This document shows positions 55,726 to 64,000 of a stretch of 64,000 nucleotides of DNA, piece by piece. Positions within the stretch are counted from its first letter, which is position 1; each line of letters begins with the position of its first letter. Below the pieces are notes generated by a model. That model did no database searches, was not told the origin of the DNA, and was given only the letters and a program-made list of their open reading frames with translations. Origin of the DNA: Alphaproteobacteria bacterium (GTDB taxonomy: Bacteria; Pseudomonadota; Alphaproteobacteria; JANSWW01); contig JANSWW010000006.1 in the NCBI GenBank assembly GCA_024743275.1, forward strand, positions 124,001-188,000. The letters run 5' to 3'. The position numbers were made by a program, and so were the translations under genes.

Positions 55726-57468
55726 TCAATCCTCCTTCACGGAGGACGGAATGGCCGCCTGTTGATCGGGTCCGCCCTCGACGATCACCTTCCGGAACAT
55801 GCCGGCGTCGGCGTGGTAGGACAGATGGCAGTGGAAGGCCCACTCGCCGGGCGCGTCCACCTCGGTCTCCATATAGACCGTGGTGCCCGGCGCGACGCTG
55901 ACCACATGCTTGATCGGATCCCACTGGCCCTGACCGTTGTCGAGAATCGACCACATGCCGTGAAGATGCATGGGATGGGTCATCATCGTCTCGTTGACGA
56001 ATTTGAACCGGACCCGCTCGCCATATTTCAGCCGGATCGGCGCCGCGTCCTTGTATTTGACGTCGTTGATCGACCAGGAATAGCGCTCCATGTTGCCGGT
56101 CAGACGCAGGACGATCTCGCGGTCGGCCTCCCGATCCTCGAACAGTGGCTCCTGGGCCTTCAGATCGGCATAGGAGAGCACCTTGCCACCATTGGCCGCC
56201 TTCGGCATCAAGCCGCTGCCCGGGGCGTAATAGGGATCGCCGCCGCCCGATGACCCCATCATGCCGGGCATGGCCGAGTGGTCCATCCCGGGCATCGCCG
56301 AATGGTCCATACCGGGCATCGCACCCGTTTTCATGGCACTGTGGTCCATCATCGGCATCGCACCGCCTTGGCCGTGCGCCGCCGAACCGCCGTGACCCAT
56401 CTCCCCATGCGCCATGCCCATATCGGCCATGGTCAGCAGTGGCGCCGGGCGCAGGGCCGGCACCTCGGCCTCCATTCCCTCGCGCGGTGCCAGGGTGCCC
56501 CGGGCATAGGCGGTCCGGCCCATGGATTCGGCAAAGATCGTATAGGCCTTGTCCTCTTTCGGCCGAACGATGACGTCATAGGTCTCCGCCACCGCGATCC
56601 GGAACTCGTCCACCCTCACCGGCTGGACATTGTTGCCGTCGGCCTGGACCACGGTCATCTCCAGCCCCGGAATCCGGATGTCGAAATAGGCCATGGCCGA
56701 GGCGTTGATGAAGCGCAACCGCACCCGCTCGCCCGGTTTGAACAAACCGGTCCAGTTCTGCTCCGGTCCCTTGCCATTGATCAACGGGGTATAGCCCTGC
56801 ACGTCCTCGATATCGGTGGGCATCATCCGCATGTCGCCCCAGGCCTTGCGGTCGGCCCAGGCGTTACCGAGCCCTCCCTCGCGGGAATCGGCGAGGAAAT
56901 CCAGGAAGGTCCGCTGCTTCCGGTTATAGTAGTCGGGCATCATCTTGAGATTGCGCATGATCCGGTCCCCGGAGTGGGGATGGGTATCGGTCAGTTGCAC
57001 GACATATTCGCGGTCGTAGCGGAAGGGCTCCCGGCCCTTTTTGTCGATGATGAAGGCGCCATAGGCCCCGTCCGGCTCCTGGAAGCCGGAGTGGCTGTGA
57101 AACCAATAGGTTCCGCTCTGCACCAGGGGGAAATTGTAGGTGAAGGTTTCACCGGGCGCGATGCCGTCGAAGCTGATGTCCGGCACCCCGTCCTGGTCGA
57201 AGGGCAGGATGAGCCCGTGCCAATGGACAGAGGTCTCCTCATCGAGGTTGTTGGTCACGTTGATCGTGACCTCGTCACCCTCCTCGAAACGGAGAATGGT
57301 CGGCAGCGGCGAGCCGTTATAGCCGACACCGGACCGGGTGAAGTCGCCAGTATCGATGGTGACCCGGTCGACGGTGAGGTTGATTTCCTTGGCCAGGACG
57401 GCGCCGGGAAGCGCCGTCAACAGGCCTAGTCCGAGCGTCCCCGCCCGGACGAAAGCCGTAAACGTCAT
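55726..57468 (-). CDS. copA: Copper-resistance multicopper oxidase CopA
   Basis: A 580-residue periplasmic multicopper oxidase. All copper-site motifs are present: HWHG (83-86), HSH (124-126), HPMHLHG (498-504) and HCHLSYHADAGMF (547-559, with the type 1 Met). Residues 349-403 are rich in Met and His. The family usually has a Tat signal with paired arginines, but this N-terminus (MTFTAFVRAGTLGLGLLTALPGAVLA) has none, so export of the folded enzyme is not explained. ATG 57468 has GGAGA before it; an ATG at 57480 is also possible. It follows the cupredoxin gene in a copper operon. Confidence 0.95.
   Translation of the reverse strand: MTFTAFVRAGTLGLGLLTALPGAVLAKEINLTVDRVTIDTGDFTRSGVGYNGSPLPTILRFEEGDEVTINVTNNLDEETSVHWHGLILPFDQDGVPDISFDGIAPGETFTYNFPLVQSGTYWFHSHSGFQEPDGAYGAFIIDKKGREPFRYDREYVVQLTDTHPHSGDRIMRNLKMMPDYYNRKQRTFLDFLADSREGGLGNAWADRKAWGDMRMMPTDIEDVQGYTPLINGKGPEQNWTGLFKPGERVRLRFINASAMAYFDIRIPGLEMTVVQADGNNVQPVRVDEFRIAVAETYDVIVRPKEDKAYTIFAESMGRTAYARGTLAPREGMEAEVPALRPAPLLTMADMGMAHGEMGHGGSAAHGQGGAMPMMDHSAMKTGAMPGMDHSAMPGMDHSAMPGMMGSSGGGDPYYAPGSGLMPKAANGGKVLSYADLKAQEPLFEDREADREIVLRLTGNMERYSWSINDVKYKDAAPIRLKYGERVRFKFVNETMMTHPMHLHGMWSILDNGQGQWDPIKHVVSVAPGTTVYMETEVDAPGEWAFHCHLSYHADAGMFRKVIVEGGPDQQAAIPSSVKED
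56260..56319 (-). repeat. Short tandem repeat encoding MPGMDHSA in copA
   Basis: Consecutive 24-bp units encode MPGMDHSA at residues 384-391 and 392-399, then a partial unit to 403, within the Met/His-rich copper-binding segment. The unit number may vary between strains. Confidence 0.75.
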
Positions 57469-57490
57469 GTCTTTCTCCATAAAGCGGGGA

Positions 57491-58039
57491 TTAGCGGGTG
57501 AGGTCGATCTCGCCGACCATGCCGGAATCGTAGTGACCGGGCACATTGCAGGCGAATTCCAGCGCCGTGCGCTCCGGGAAGCGCCAGACGATCTCTCCGC
57601 TTTTGCCGGGCTCCAGCAGGAGGCTGTTCGCCTCCTTATGCATACCGTGCCCCATGGACGCCTGCATCGCCTTCGCCGCCTCCCAGTCGATGCGGTCGGG
57701 CCGCAGCACGCCGTGCTCCATCATCATCCGCATTTCCGGCTGATGCTCATAGTGCATGTCCGGCGTGCCGATGTTGAACTCGTGCACGAAATTGCCGGCG
57801 TTGCGGATCACGAATCGGACGGTCTCGCCCTTCTTGAGGCTCAATTCCTCCGGTTCGTAGTAGTTATCGTACATGACGATTTCGACGGTCCGCGTCACAT
57901 TGGCGGGCATACCCTTCTGGCCGATATCGGGGCCTTTGGTGTCATGGCCGGCCGGCCCCGCATGGGCGACGGGACCGAGAGACAGGGCAAGGGTGAGGGC
58001 GGCCGCGCAGAGCGGGCCGGTATAGGTCCGTTTGATCAT
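57491..58039 (-). CDS. Periplasmic cupredoxin-domain protein
   Basis: A 182-residue secreted protein. Residues 1-27 are a signal peptide (LCAAALTLALSLGPVAHA). The cupredoxin fold follows with GNFVHEFNIG for the first histidine and EFACNVPGHYDSGMVG for the Cys-His-Met ligands, a normal blue-copper site. A Met/His-rich insert (YEHQPEMRMMMEHG, GHGMHKE) lies between. AGAGGAA precedes the ATG. It lies 22 bp ahead of copA, so it probably carries copper or electrons for CopA. Confidence 0.9.
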   Translation of the reverse strand: MIKRTYTGPLCAAALTLALSLGPVAHAGPAGHDTKGPDIGQKGMPANVTRTVEIVMYDNYYEPEELSLKKGETVRFVIRNAGNFVHEFNIGTPDMHYEHQPEMRMMMEHGVLRPDRIDWEAAKAMQASMGHGMHKEANSLLLEPGKSGEIVWRFPERTALEFACNVPGHYDSGMVGEIDLTR

Positions 58040-58088
58040 GGTTTATTCCTCTGATCGGAATGAGAGTTCGGTTCGGTTGGAAGACCGA

Positions 58089-58406
58089 TCAGAGGCGCGG
58101 CGGGGGCGACGGCAGGCCAGGGGTCCATTCCTCGGCGACGCCCTCACCGGCGCCGAAATAGGCGTGGGCGAACAGCACCGGGGTACCGGACGCCCGGTCG
58201 AACGGATCCGAGAAATAGGAGACGCAATGGGCCATCCCGGCCTGACAGACCCGATGGGTCCGATCCATGGTGCAGGGCACGCCCTCGGCCATCTGCATGC
58301 GCTCGACACCGGCCTCCCCGGCATGGGCCACAGGGCCGATGCCGGATGGGCTCGCCGCCAGGGCACCCATCAGCATGAGGGCGAATATAGGGAGAATCCA
58401 TCGCAT
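58089..58406 (-). CDS. Small secreted cysteine-containing protein of the copper operon
   Basis: A 105-residue protein with a signal peptide (about residues 1-29) and cysteines at 45, 54 and 61 in VPCTMDRTHRVCQAGMAHC, near Met residues, which suggests metal binding. No family is recognised with certainty. It is the first gene of the copper run, 49 bp ahead of the cupredoxin gene. No Shine-Dalgarno is visible before the ATG at 58406. The mature tail PSPPPRL is proline-rich. Confidence 0.65.
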   Translation of the reverse strand: MRWILPIFALMLMGALAASPSGIGPVAHAGEAGVERMQMAEGVPCTMDRTHRVCQAGMAHCVSYFSDPFDRASGTPVLFAHAYFGAGEGVAEEWTPGLPSPPPRL

Positions 58407-58447
58407 GGAGGAGAGATGGGGCTTCCAGCGGGCGGAAGGTCAAGGGC

Positions 58448-59269
58448 CTATATGCATCTTTCTCCAACGGGTCGGGTCGACAGCCAGAATCCCGTCCCCG
58501 GGAAGGCGTCGCCGTCATGGGGCAGCGCCGGCGCAAAGGTCCGGGCGGCCCAGTGAACCGGCATCTCGACGGTGAGAGTCGATCCGAAGAGGAGAGCCGT
58601 CGCCAGGAGGTACTGCTCGTTATACCAGCGCCGGTTCCATTCCGGCGGATAGTCGTCCGGCAGAAAGACATCGTGAATATGGACCAGGACGCCCTTGGGC
58701 AGGCGCGGCAGCACCTCCAGGAAAAAGACCGTGACGTCGCTGTTCTTCATCGACCGGTGGGACCCGTCGAGCGACACCACGTCTCCGGCCGCGACATCCT
58801 CGAACAGGGCGAGATCCGCGTCTTCCAGCCCGGCCCGGACCAGCGCGTCGCACAATCCGTCGATATCCGCCCGCGGTTGCGGGTCGATGGAGGTGATGTG
58901 GGTTCCGGTATCCCAATGACCGACGGCCCATCGGGCGAAACGGGTCGAATGGCCGGACCCGATCTCGATCAGGCGCTTGGGCCGTTTTGTCTTCAGCACC
59001 GCCATCAGCATCAGCGCGTCCAGTGGCGGCAACCAACCGTTCGACCAATAGGGTGTGGCGTTATCCCGCTCCCGCACCGGGATCGCGTCCGACGCCTCGC
59101 CCCGAACCGCCGCGATCTCCGTCAGCCAGGCCTCCACCCGGGACCGCGCCGCCGCGCAGAGCGCCGCGAGTTCGGCGTGGGCGGGCGCGCCCCATCCCTG
59201 GCGCGGCCGGGGCGTGAACGGGAAGGTCAGGTCCATCCGCCAGATCGGCTCGGGCGCTTTCCTCTCCAT
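58448..59269 (-). CDS. Class I SAM-dependent methyltransferase
   Basis: A 273-residue methyltransferase-fold protein. The SAM-binding motif I is KRLIEIGSGHSTRFARWAV (GxGxST variant), followed by TSIDPQP for motif II, VVSLDGSHRSMKNSDV and HIHDVFLPDDYPPEW, a set common in FkbM-neighbour and cephalosporin-hydroxylase-like methyltransferases. GGAGA precedes the ATG at 59269. The acceptor is unknown. It precedes the copper operon by 41 bp on the same strand and is divergent from serC, so its relation to either is unclear. Confidence 0.82.
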   Translation of the reverse strand: MERKAPEPIWRMDLTFPFTPRPRQGWGAPAHAELAALCAAARSRVEAWLTEIAAVRGEASDAIPVRERDNATPYWSNGWLPPLDALMLMAVLKTKRPKRLIEIGSGHSTRFARWAVGHWDTGTHITSIDPQPRADIDGLCDALVRAGLEDADLALFEDVAAGDVVSLDGSHRSMKNSDVTVFFLEVLPRLPKGVLVHIHDVFLPDDYPPEWNRRWYNEQYLLATALLFGSTLTVEMPVHWAARTFAPALPHDGDAFPGTGFWLSTRPVGERCI

Positions 59270-59360
59270 TATCGTCTCCGCTCCCTCCGGGCCGTTGAAT
59301 ATCCAAGACCCGGCGGTATAGTCGCAATCTCCGCACGAGACCAACGGATATCAGCGATAG

Positions 59361-60512
59361 ATGCGCCCTCACAAACACCCCTCGCGCCCGAATTTCGGCT
59401 CCGGCCCCTGCGCCAAACGTCCGGGATGGACGCCCGACGCCCTGTCCAACGCCGCCATCGGCCGCTCGCACCGCTCGAAGATCGGCAAGGCGAAGCTCGG
59501 TGAGATCATCGATCGGACCCGGGAAATCCTCGGTGTGCCGGACGACTACCGGATCGGCATCGTGCCGGCCTCCGACACCGGGGCCTATGAAATGGCGATG
59601 TGGACCATGCTCGGCGCCCGCGGCGTCGACGCGCTGGCCTGGGAGAGCTTCGGAAAGGGCTGGGTCACCGACGCGGTCAAACAACTGAAGCTGGAAGATA
59701 TCCGGGTGATCGAGGCCGACTACGGCGCCCTACCCGATCTGGCCCAGGTCGATTGCGATCGGGACGTCCTGTTCACCTGGAACGGGACCACCTCCGGCGT
59801 GAAGGTACCGAACGGCGACTGGATCGACGCCGACCGCGAAGGTCTGACTTTCTGCGACGCGACCTCGGCGGCCTTCGCCATGGAGCTGCCCTGGGACAAG
59901 CTCGATGTCACCACCTATTCCTGGCAGAAGGTGATGGGCGGCGAAGCCCAGCACGGCATGCTGATCCTCAGCCCCCGCGCCGTCGAGCGGCTGGAGAGCC
60001 ACACCCCGCCCTGGCCGCTGCCGAAGATCTTCCGGCTGACCAAGGGCGGCAAGCTGATCGAGGGCGTGTTCCGGGGCGAGACCATCAACACGCCGTCGAT
60101 GCTGGCGGTCGAGGACCAGCTCGACGCCCTGAAATGGGCCGAGCATCTCGGCGGGCTCGACGCGCTGATCGCACGCTCGGAAGCCAGCCTGAAGGCCGTC
60201 ACCTATTGGGCGGCGGAGACCCCCTGGGTCGACTTCCTGGCGACCGATCCGGAGACCCGGTCCTGCACCTCGATCTGCCTGACCATCATCGATCCGGCGG
60301 TCACCGCGCTCGACGCGGCCGGGCAATCCGCCTTCGCCAAGAAGATCGCGACCCTTCTCGAGGACGAGGGCATCGCCGTCGACATCGGCGGCTACCGCGA
60401 CGCCCCTCCGGGGCTGCGGCTGTGGGGCGGGGCCACGGTCGAGCCCGAGGACATGGCCGACCTCATGCCCTGGCTCGACTGGGCCTTCGACCAGGCGAAA
60501 GCCGAACTCTAG
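59361..60512 (+). CDS. serC: Phosphoserine aminotransferase
   Basis: A 383-residue class V PLP enzyme that converts 3-phosphohydroxypyruvate and glutamate to phosphoserine. It begins [21 protein letters not shown], the variant found in alphaproteobacteria and archaea. The Schiff-base lysine is in [15 protein letters not shown], the PLP aspartate in LTFCDATSA, and GSHRSK-like phosphate residues are near the start ([11 protein letters not shown]). It precedes serA by 11 bp, a conserved pair giving the first steps of serine synthesis. Confidence 0.95.
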   Translation: MRPHKHPSRPNFGSGPCAKRPGWTPDALSNAAIGRSHRSKIGKAKLGEIIDRTREILGVPDDYRIGIVPASDTGAYEMAMWTMLGARGVDALAWESFGKGWVTDAVKQLKLEDIRVIEADYGALPDLAQVDCDRDVLFTWNGTTSGVKVPNGDWIDADREGLTFCDATSAAFAMELPWDKLDVTTYSWQKVMGGEAQHGMLILSPRAVERLESHTPPWPLPKIFRLTKGGKLIEGVFRGETINTPSMLAVEDQLDALKWAEHLGGLDALIARSEASLKAVTYWAAETPWVDFLATDPETRSCTSICLTIIDPAVTALDAAGQSAFAKKIATLLEDEGIAVDIGGYRDAPPGLRLWGGATVEPEDMADLMPWLDWAFDQAKAEL

Positions 60513-60523
60513 GGATTATCTCC

Positions 60524-62101
60524 ATGCCAAAAGTGTTGATCTCCGACAAGCTGTCGGAAAAGGCCGTCGCCGTGTTCGAGGACCGGGGAATCACCGTCGA
60601 TTTTCGCCCGGGCCTCTCCGCCGAAGAGCTCTTGTCGGTGATCGGCGCCTATGACGGTCTGGCGATCCGTTCGGCCACCAAGGTGACCGGGGCCGTACTG
60701 GATGCCGGCCCCGGCCTCAAGGTCGTCGGCCGCGCCGGGATCGGTGTCGACAATGTCGACGTGCCGGCGGCGACCGCGCGGGGCGTGGTGGTGATGAACA
60801 CGCCCTTCGGCAACTCGATCACCACGGCGGAGCACGCCATCGCCATGATGTTCGCGCTCGCCCGGCAGATCCCGGAAGCCGACGCCTCGACCCAAGCGGG
60901 CAAGTGGGAAAAGTCGAAATTCATGGGCACCGAGCTCACCGGCAAGACGCTGGGCGTGATCGGTTGCGGCAATATCGGCGCCATCGTCTGCAGCCGCGCA
61001 CTCGGCCTCAAGATGCGGGTGATGGCCTACGACCCCTATCTCTCGGACGACCGGGCGGCGGATCTCGGGGTCCGCAAGACCGATCTCGATCCGCTCCTGG
61101 CCGAGGCGGATATCGTCACCCTGCATGTCCCGCTCACCGATCAGACGCGGAACCTGCTGTCGCGGGAAAGGCTCGCCACGATGAAGCCAGGCGCGCGCTT
61201 GATCAACTGCGCGCGTGGCGGTCTGGTCGACGAGACCGCCCTCAAGGAGATGCTGGAAACGGGTCATCTCGCCGGCGCCGCCCTCGACGTGTTCGCCGAG
61301 GAACCGGCCCGGGACAATCCGCTCTTCGGGGCGCCCAATCTGATCGCGACCCCCCATCTGGGCGCGGCGACGGCGGAGGCCCAGGAGAAGGTGGCGATCC
61401 AGGTCGCCGAACAGATGTCCGACTATCTGCTGACCGGCGCCGTGACAAACGCGGTCAATATGGCCTCCGTGTCCGCCGAGGAAGCGCCAAAGCTCAAGCC
61501 CTATCTCGACCTGGCCGAGAAGCTCGGCGCCATGCTGGGCCAGCTCGCCCGGCAGACCTATGACGAGATCGAGATCGAGTTCGAAGGCCACGCCGCCGAT
61601 CTCAACACCAAGCCGGTGACCGCCGCGGCCCTGACCGGGCTGCTCCGCCCCCAGGTCGAGAGCGTCAATCCGGTCAGCGCGCCGGTGCTGGCCCGCGAGC
61701 GGGACATCGATCTCAAGGTCGCGACCTATGGCCGGGAATGCGACTACCAAACCCTGATCCGCATCAAGACACATGGGATGGACCGCGACCGCTCCGCCGC
61801 CGGCACCCTGGTCGGTGGGACCCGCCCCCGAATCACCGAGTTGATGGGCATCCCGCTGGAAGCCGAATTCGGCACCCACATGCTGCTGGTCCGCAACAAG
61901 GACAAGCCGGGTTTCATCGGCGCCCTGGGCAGTCTTCTGGCGGACCGGGAGATCAATATCGGCACCTTCCATCTCGGCCGGGCCGAGACCGGCGGCGACG
62001 CGGTCGCCCTGGTGAATATCGACACGGCCGTGACCCGCGAACTGGCCGACGCGGTCGCCGCCCTGCCTCATGTTCAGCGTGTCATTCCGCTTAGCTTTTG
62101 A
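60524..62101 (+). CDS. serA: D-3-phosphoglycerate dehydrogenase
   Basis: A 525-residue enzyme that oxidises 3-phosphoglycerate to 3-phosphohydroxypyruvate, the entry to serine. The NAD motif is GVIGCGNIGAIVCSRA, the catalytic residues are R in NCARGGLVDE, E in DVFAEEP and H in TPHLGAAT, and an ASB (allosteric substrate-binding) domain and a C-terminal ACT domain (LLVRNKDKPGFIGALGSLLADREINIGTF, split) follow. This is the long type I form. It is in the serC-serA-hisZ-purA block. Confidence 0.97.
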   Translation: MPKVLISDKLSEKAVAVFEDRGITVDFRPGLSAEELLSVIGAYDGLAIRSATKVTGAVLDAGPGLKVVGRAGIGVDNVDVPAATARGVVVMNTPFGNSITTAEHAIAMMFALARQIPEADASTQAGKWEKSKFMGTELTGKTLGVIGCGNIGAIVCSRALGLKMRVMAYDPYLSDDRAADLGVRKTDLDPLLAEADIVTLHVPLTDQTRNLLSRERLATMKPGARLINCARGGLVDETALKEMLETGHLAGAALDVFAEEPARDNPLFGAPNLIATPHLGAATAEAQEKVAIQVAEQMSDYLLTGAVTNAVNMASVSAEEAPKLKPYLDLAEKLGAMLGQLARQTYDEIEIEFEGHAADLNTKPVTAAALTGLLRPQVESVNPVSAPVLARERDIDLKVATYGRECDYQTLIRIKTHGMDRDRSAAGTLVGGTRPRITELMGIPLEAEFGTHMLLVRNKDKPGFIGALGSLLADREINIGTFHLGRAETGGDAVALVNIDTAVTRELADAVAALPHVQRVIPLSF

Positions 62102-62112
62102 CGTGAGCCCGG

Positions 62113-62138
62113 CGGGCGAGTAGACAGTGCCTCGCCCG
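62113..62138 (+). terminator. Hairpin between serA and hisZ
   Basis: Perfect 8-bp stem CGGGCGAG/CTCGCCCG around a 10-base loop, 12 bases after the serA stop codon. There is no U-run; it may attenuate or separate the two messages. Confidence 0.45.
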
Positions 62139-62207
62139 GCCGGATGCCCCCGCCCGGACTCCGGTTTTCCGGGACAAGTTTCCTGTTTGACGAAAGCACT
62201 CTCCGCC

Positions 62208-63416
62208 ATGGCGGCGTACGACCCTCAATTCCCCCCCAGAACCGAGCCGGGCCAGGCGCCCCAGGCGCTGCTGCCCAACGGCCTGCGCGACATGCTGCCC
62301 CCGGAGGCGGCCCGCGAAGCCGCCCTCGCCCAGAAGCTGATCGAAGTCATGGACGGCTACGGCTATGAACGGGTGAAGCCGCCGCTGGTCGAATTCGAAG
62401 AAGGCATGGCCGGGTCGGCCGGCACCGTCAGCCGCCGGGTCTTTCGCCTGATGGACCCGGTGAGCCAGAAGATGATGGGGGTCCGGGCGGATATGACCAT
62501 GCAGGTCGCCCGGATCGCGACCTCCCGCCTCGCCCATCAGCGGCGGCCGCTGCGGCTTTCCTATGCCGGCGACGTGCTGCGGGTGAGCGGCTCCATGCTC
62601 AGCCCGGAGCGCCAGTTTACCCAGGTCGGCGCCGAGATCATCGGCAGCGAAGCGGCGGAGGCGGACGCGGAGATCGTCGTGCTCGCCGCCGACGCGCTCA
62701 CCAGCATCGGCATCGGCCAAAACCCGGCCCATGCCCTGTCGATCGACCTGATGGTCCCACCTCTGGTTCCGCTGGTCTGTGCGGCCTTCGATCTCGATGA
62801 GACGGCCACCGCCGAGGTGCGCCAGGCCCTCGACCACAAGGATGCCGCCGCTATGAGCCGGGCCGCCGGGCCGGCCACCGACATCCTGACCCGGCTGATG
62901 CGGGCGACCGGCCCGGTCGAAGACGGGTTGGCGAGCCTCCGGGATCTCGCCCTCCCGGCCCAGGCCAAGACCGTGCTGGACCGGTTGAGCACCGTCGTTG
63001 ACCTGATCCGCGGCCGCCTGCCGGATCTTACGCTCACCATCGACCCGGTCGAGAACCGGGGTTTCGAATATCATACCGGCATCAGCTTCAGCTTGTTCGC
63101 CCGCGGCACCCGCGGCGAACTCGGCCGGGGCGGACGCTATATCGCCGGCCGCAACGGCAGCCGCGAGCCCGCCATCGGCGTCACCCTCTATATGGACACG
63201 GTCCTGAGAGCCCTGCCGGAGGCCGAGACGCCCCCGAGGCTCTTCCTGCCCCGAAACACGCCGGTTTCGGAGCTTGCCCGGTGGCGCGCCGAAGGGTGGA
63301 TCGTGGTCCAGGCGCTGGAGGATGTCGGGTCCGACGCGCAAGGCGCGCGCCTCTACCGTTGCAGCCATATCGTCAAGGACGGGCAAGCGAGCCCGACAGG
63401 AGAAACATCCGAATGA
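62208..63416 (+). CDS. hisZ: ATP phosphoribosyltransferase regulatory subunit
   Basis: A 402-residue paralogue of histidyl-tRNA synthetase that binds the short-form HisG and confers histidine feedback, the first step of histidine synthesis. It has the class II synthetase core ([51 protein letters not shown]), but the anticodon domain is missing and the HisRS motif 3 is degenerate, as in HisZ. The ATG at 62208 starts the conserved region. It ends in ATGA with purA, so they are coupled. Confidence 0.93.
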   Translation: MAAYDPQFPPRTEPGQAPQALLPNGLRDMLPPEAAREAALAQKLIEVMDGYGYERVKPPLVEFEEGMAGSAGTVSRRVFRLMDPVSQKMMGVRADMTMQVARIATSRLAHQRRPLRLSYAGDVLRVSGSMLSPERQFTQVGAEIIGSEAAEADAEIVVLAADALTSIGIGQNPAHALSIDLMVPPLVPLVCAAFDLDETATAEVRQALDHKDAAAMSRAAGPATDILTRLMRATGPVEDGLASLRDLALPAQAKTVLDRLSTVVDLIRGRLPDLTLTIDPVENRGFEYHTGISFSLFARGTRGELGRGGRYIAGRNGSREPAIGVTLYMDTVLRALPEAETPPRLFLPRNTPVSELARWRAEGWIVVQALEDVGSDAQGARLYRCSHIVKDGQASPTGETSE

Positions 63417-64000
63417 CCAGTGTGACCGTGGTCGGCGCCCAGTGGGGCGACGAAGGCAAAGGGAAGATCGTGGATTGGCTCTCCGAGCGCGCCGACGTCG
63501 TGGTGCGGTTTCAGGGCGGGCATAACGCCGGTCATACCATCGTCAGCGGCGACGCGACCTACAAACTGAGCCTGCTGCCCTCCGGCCTGGTGCGTGGCAA
63601 GCCGTCGATCATCGGCAACGGCGTGGTCATCGACCCGAACGCGCTGCTGTCCGAGATCGCTCAATTGACCGAGCAGGGCCTCACCATCACGCCGGAAACC
63701 CTGCTGATCGCCGACAACGCGACGCTGATCCTGCCGCTCCACGTCCAGATCGACGCCGCCCGCGAGATCGCCCGCGGCAACGACAAGATCGGCACCACCG
63801 GGCGCGGCATCGGGCCGGCCTACGAGGACAAGGTCGGGCGCCGGGCGATCCGGGTCTGCGATCTGGCCGAGCCCGAGACGGTGGCCGCGAAGATGAGGCA
63901 CCTCGCCGCCTATCACAACGTCTTCCTGAAGGCGTTCGGTCTGGAGCCGATGGACCCGAAGGCGGAAACCGACGCCCTATTGGCCCTGGCGCCGAAGATC
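63413..64000 (+). CDS. purA: Adenylosuccinate synthetase (partial, runs off window)
   Basis: The first 196 codons of an enzyme that joins IMP and aspartate with GTP, the committed step to AMP. The GTP loop [16 protein letters not shown] is at residues 8-23, the catalytic aspartate and H41 are in GGHNAGHTI, and [15 protein letters not shown] follows near 130-145. The 4-bp overlap with hisZ (ATGA) fixes the start. The 3' part lies outside the window. Confidence 0.96.
   Translation, partial: MTSVTVVGAQWGDEGKGKIVDWLSERADVVVRFQGGHNAGHTIVSGDATYKLSLLPSGLVRGKPSIIGNGVVIDPNALLSEIAQLTEQGLTITPETLLIADNATLILPLHVQIDAAREIARGNDKIGTTGRGIGPAYEDKVGRRAIRVCDLAEPETVAAKMRHLAAYHNVFLKAFGLEPMDPKAETDALLALAPKI

Noticed and set aside
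59600..62101. An 833-codon frame reading from inside serC into serA.
   Set aside because: Only its last 525 residues, from the ATG at 60524, are SerA; the earlier part is serC in another phase.

Overview
The window reads as a chromosomal segment of a GC-rich alphaproteobacterium, most likely Rhodospirillales-like. The evidence is the high GC content, the blocks yqeY-dnaG-rpoD, carA-carB-greA and serC-serA-hisZ-purA, an ELM1-type protein, a TRAP transporter with an FCD-type GntR regulator, and several PAS, LysR and Lrp proteins of alphaproteobacterial type. I see no complete phage, insertion sequence, CRISPR array or plasmid function. About 60 protein genes and two tRNA genes can be supported. 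The last gene, purA, runs off the right edge.

Layout. 0-8.3 kb: ClC channel, a membrane-anchored TPR protein, an MlaC-like protein, EttA, a beta-hydroxyacid dehydrogenase and a PAS-like protein. 8.3-18.6 kb: one long minus-strand gene run (aminotransferase, TRAP transporter, crotonase-like protein, class III CoA transferase, HbpS/GlcG-like protein, class IV aminotransferase, sulfotransferase-like protein, AEC carrier, gpsA), faced by a divergent GntR gene with a clear dyad in the shared promoter. 19.5-22.0 kb: iron-containing alcohol dehydrogenase and a glutamine-synthetase-like ligase. Together with the preceding run these look like catabolism of an imported organic acid or amine that I cannot name. 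22.1-27.3 kb: three glycosyltransferase-like proteins and a PhyH-type dioxygenase, interrupted by a tRNA and the iron genes bfd-bfr. 27.4-37.2 kb: rpoD, dnaG, yqeY, then carA, carB and greA. 37.2-42.6 kb: LysR with a divergent tautomerase, Lrp/AsnC, ELM1-like protein, trxB and a second LysR.

42.6-47.7 kb is the least ordinary part. It has a 316-bp non-coding island with several hairpins and two U-runs (candidate small RNA), a P-loop kinase, an unrecognised membrane protein behind an AT-rich promoter, and a chemotaxis receptor lying between an intact tRNA-Leu and a 17-bp copy of that tRNA's 3' end, as expected for an integrated island. 47.8-54.8 kb: a cytoplasmic PhnD-like protein with an XRE regulator, divergent from a fatty-acid desaturase with two dyads between them, then a DMT exporter, GNAT acetyltransferase, class III nucleotide cyclase and APC permease. 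54.8-58.4 kb: a paired inverted-repeat element and a copper-resistance operon (small secreted Cys protein, cupredoxin, CopA, CopB). 58.4-64 kb: a methyltransferase, then serine biosynthesis (serC, serA), hisZ and purA.

All family assignments come from motifs read by eye. No database search was run.
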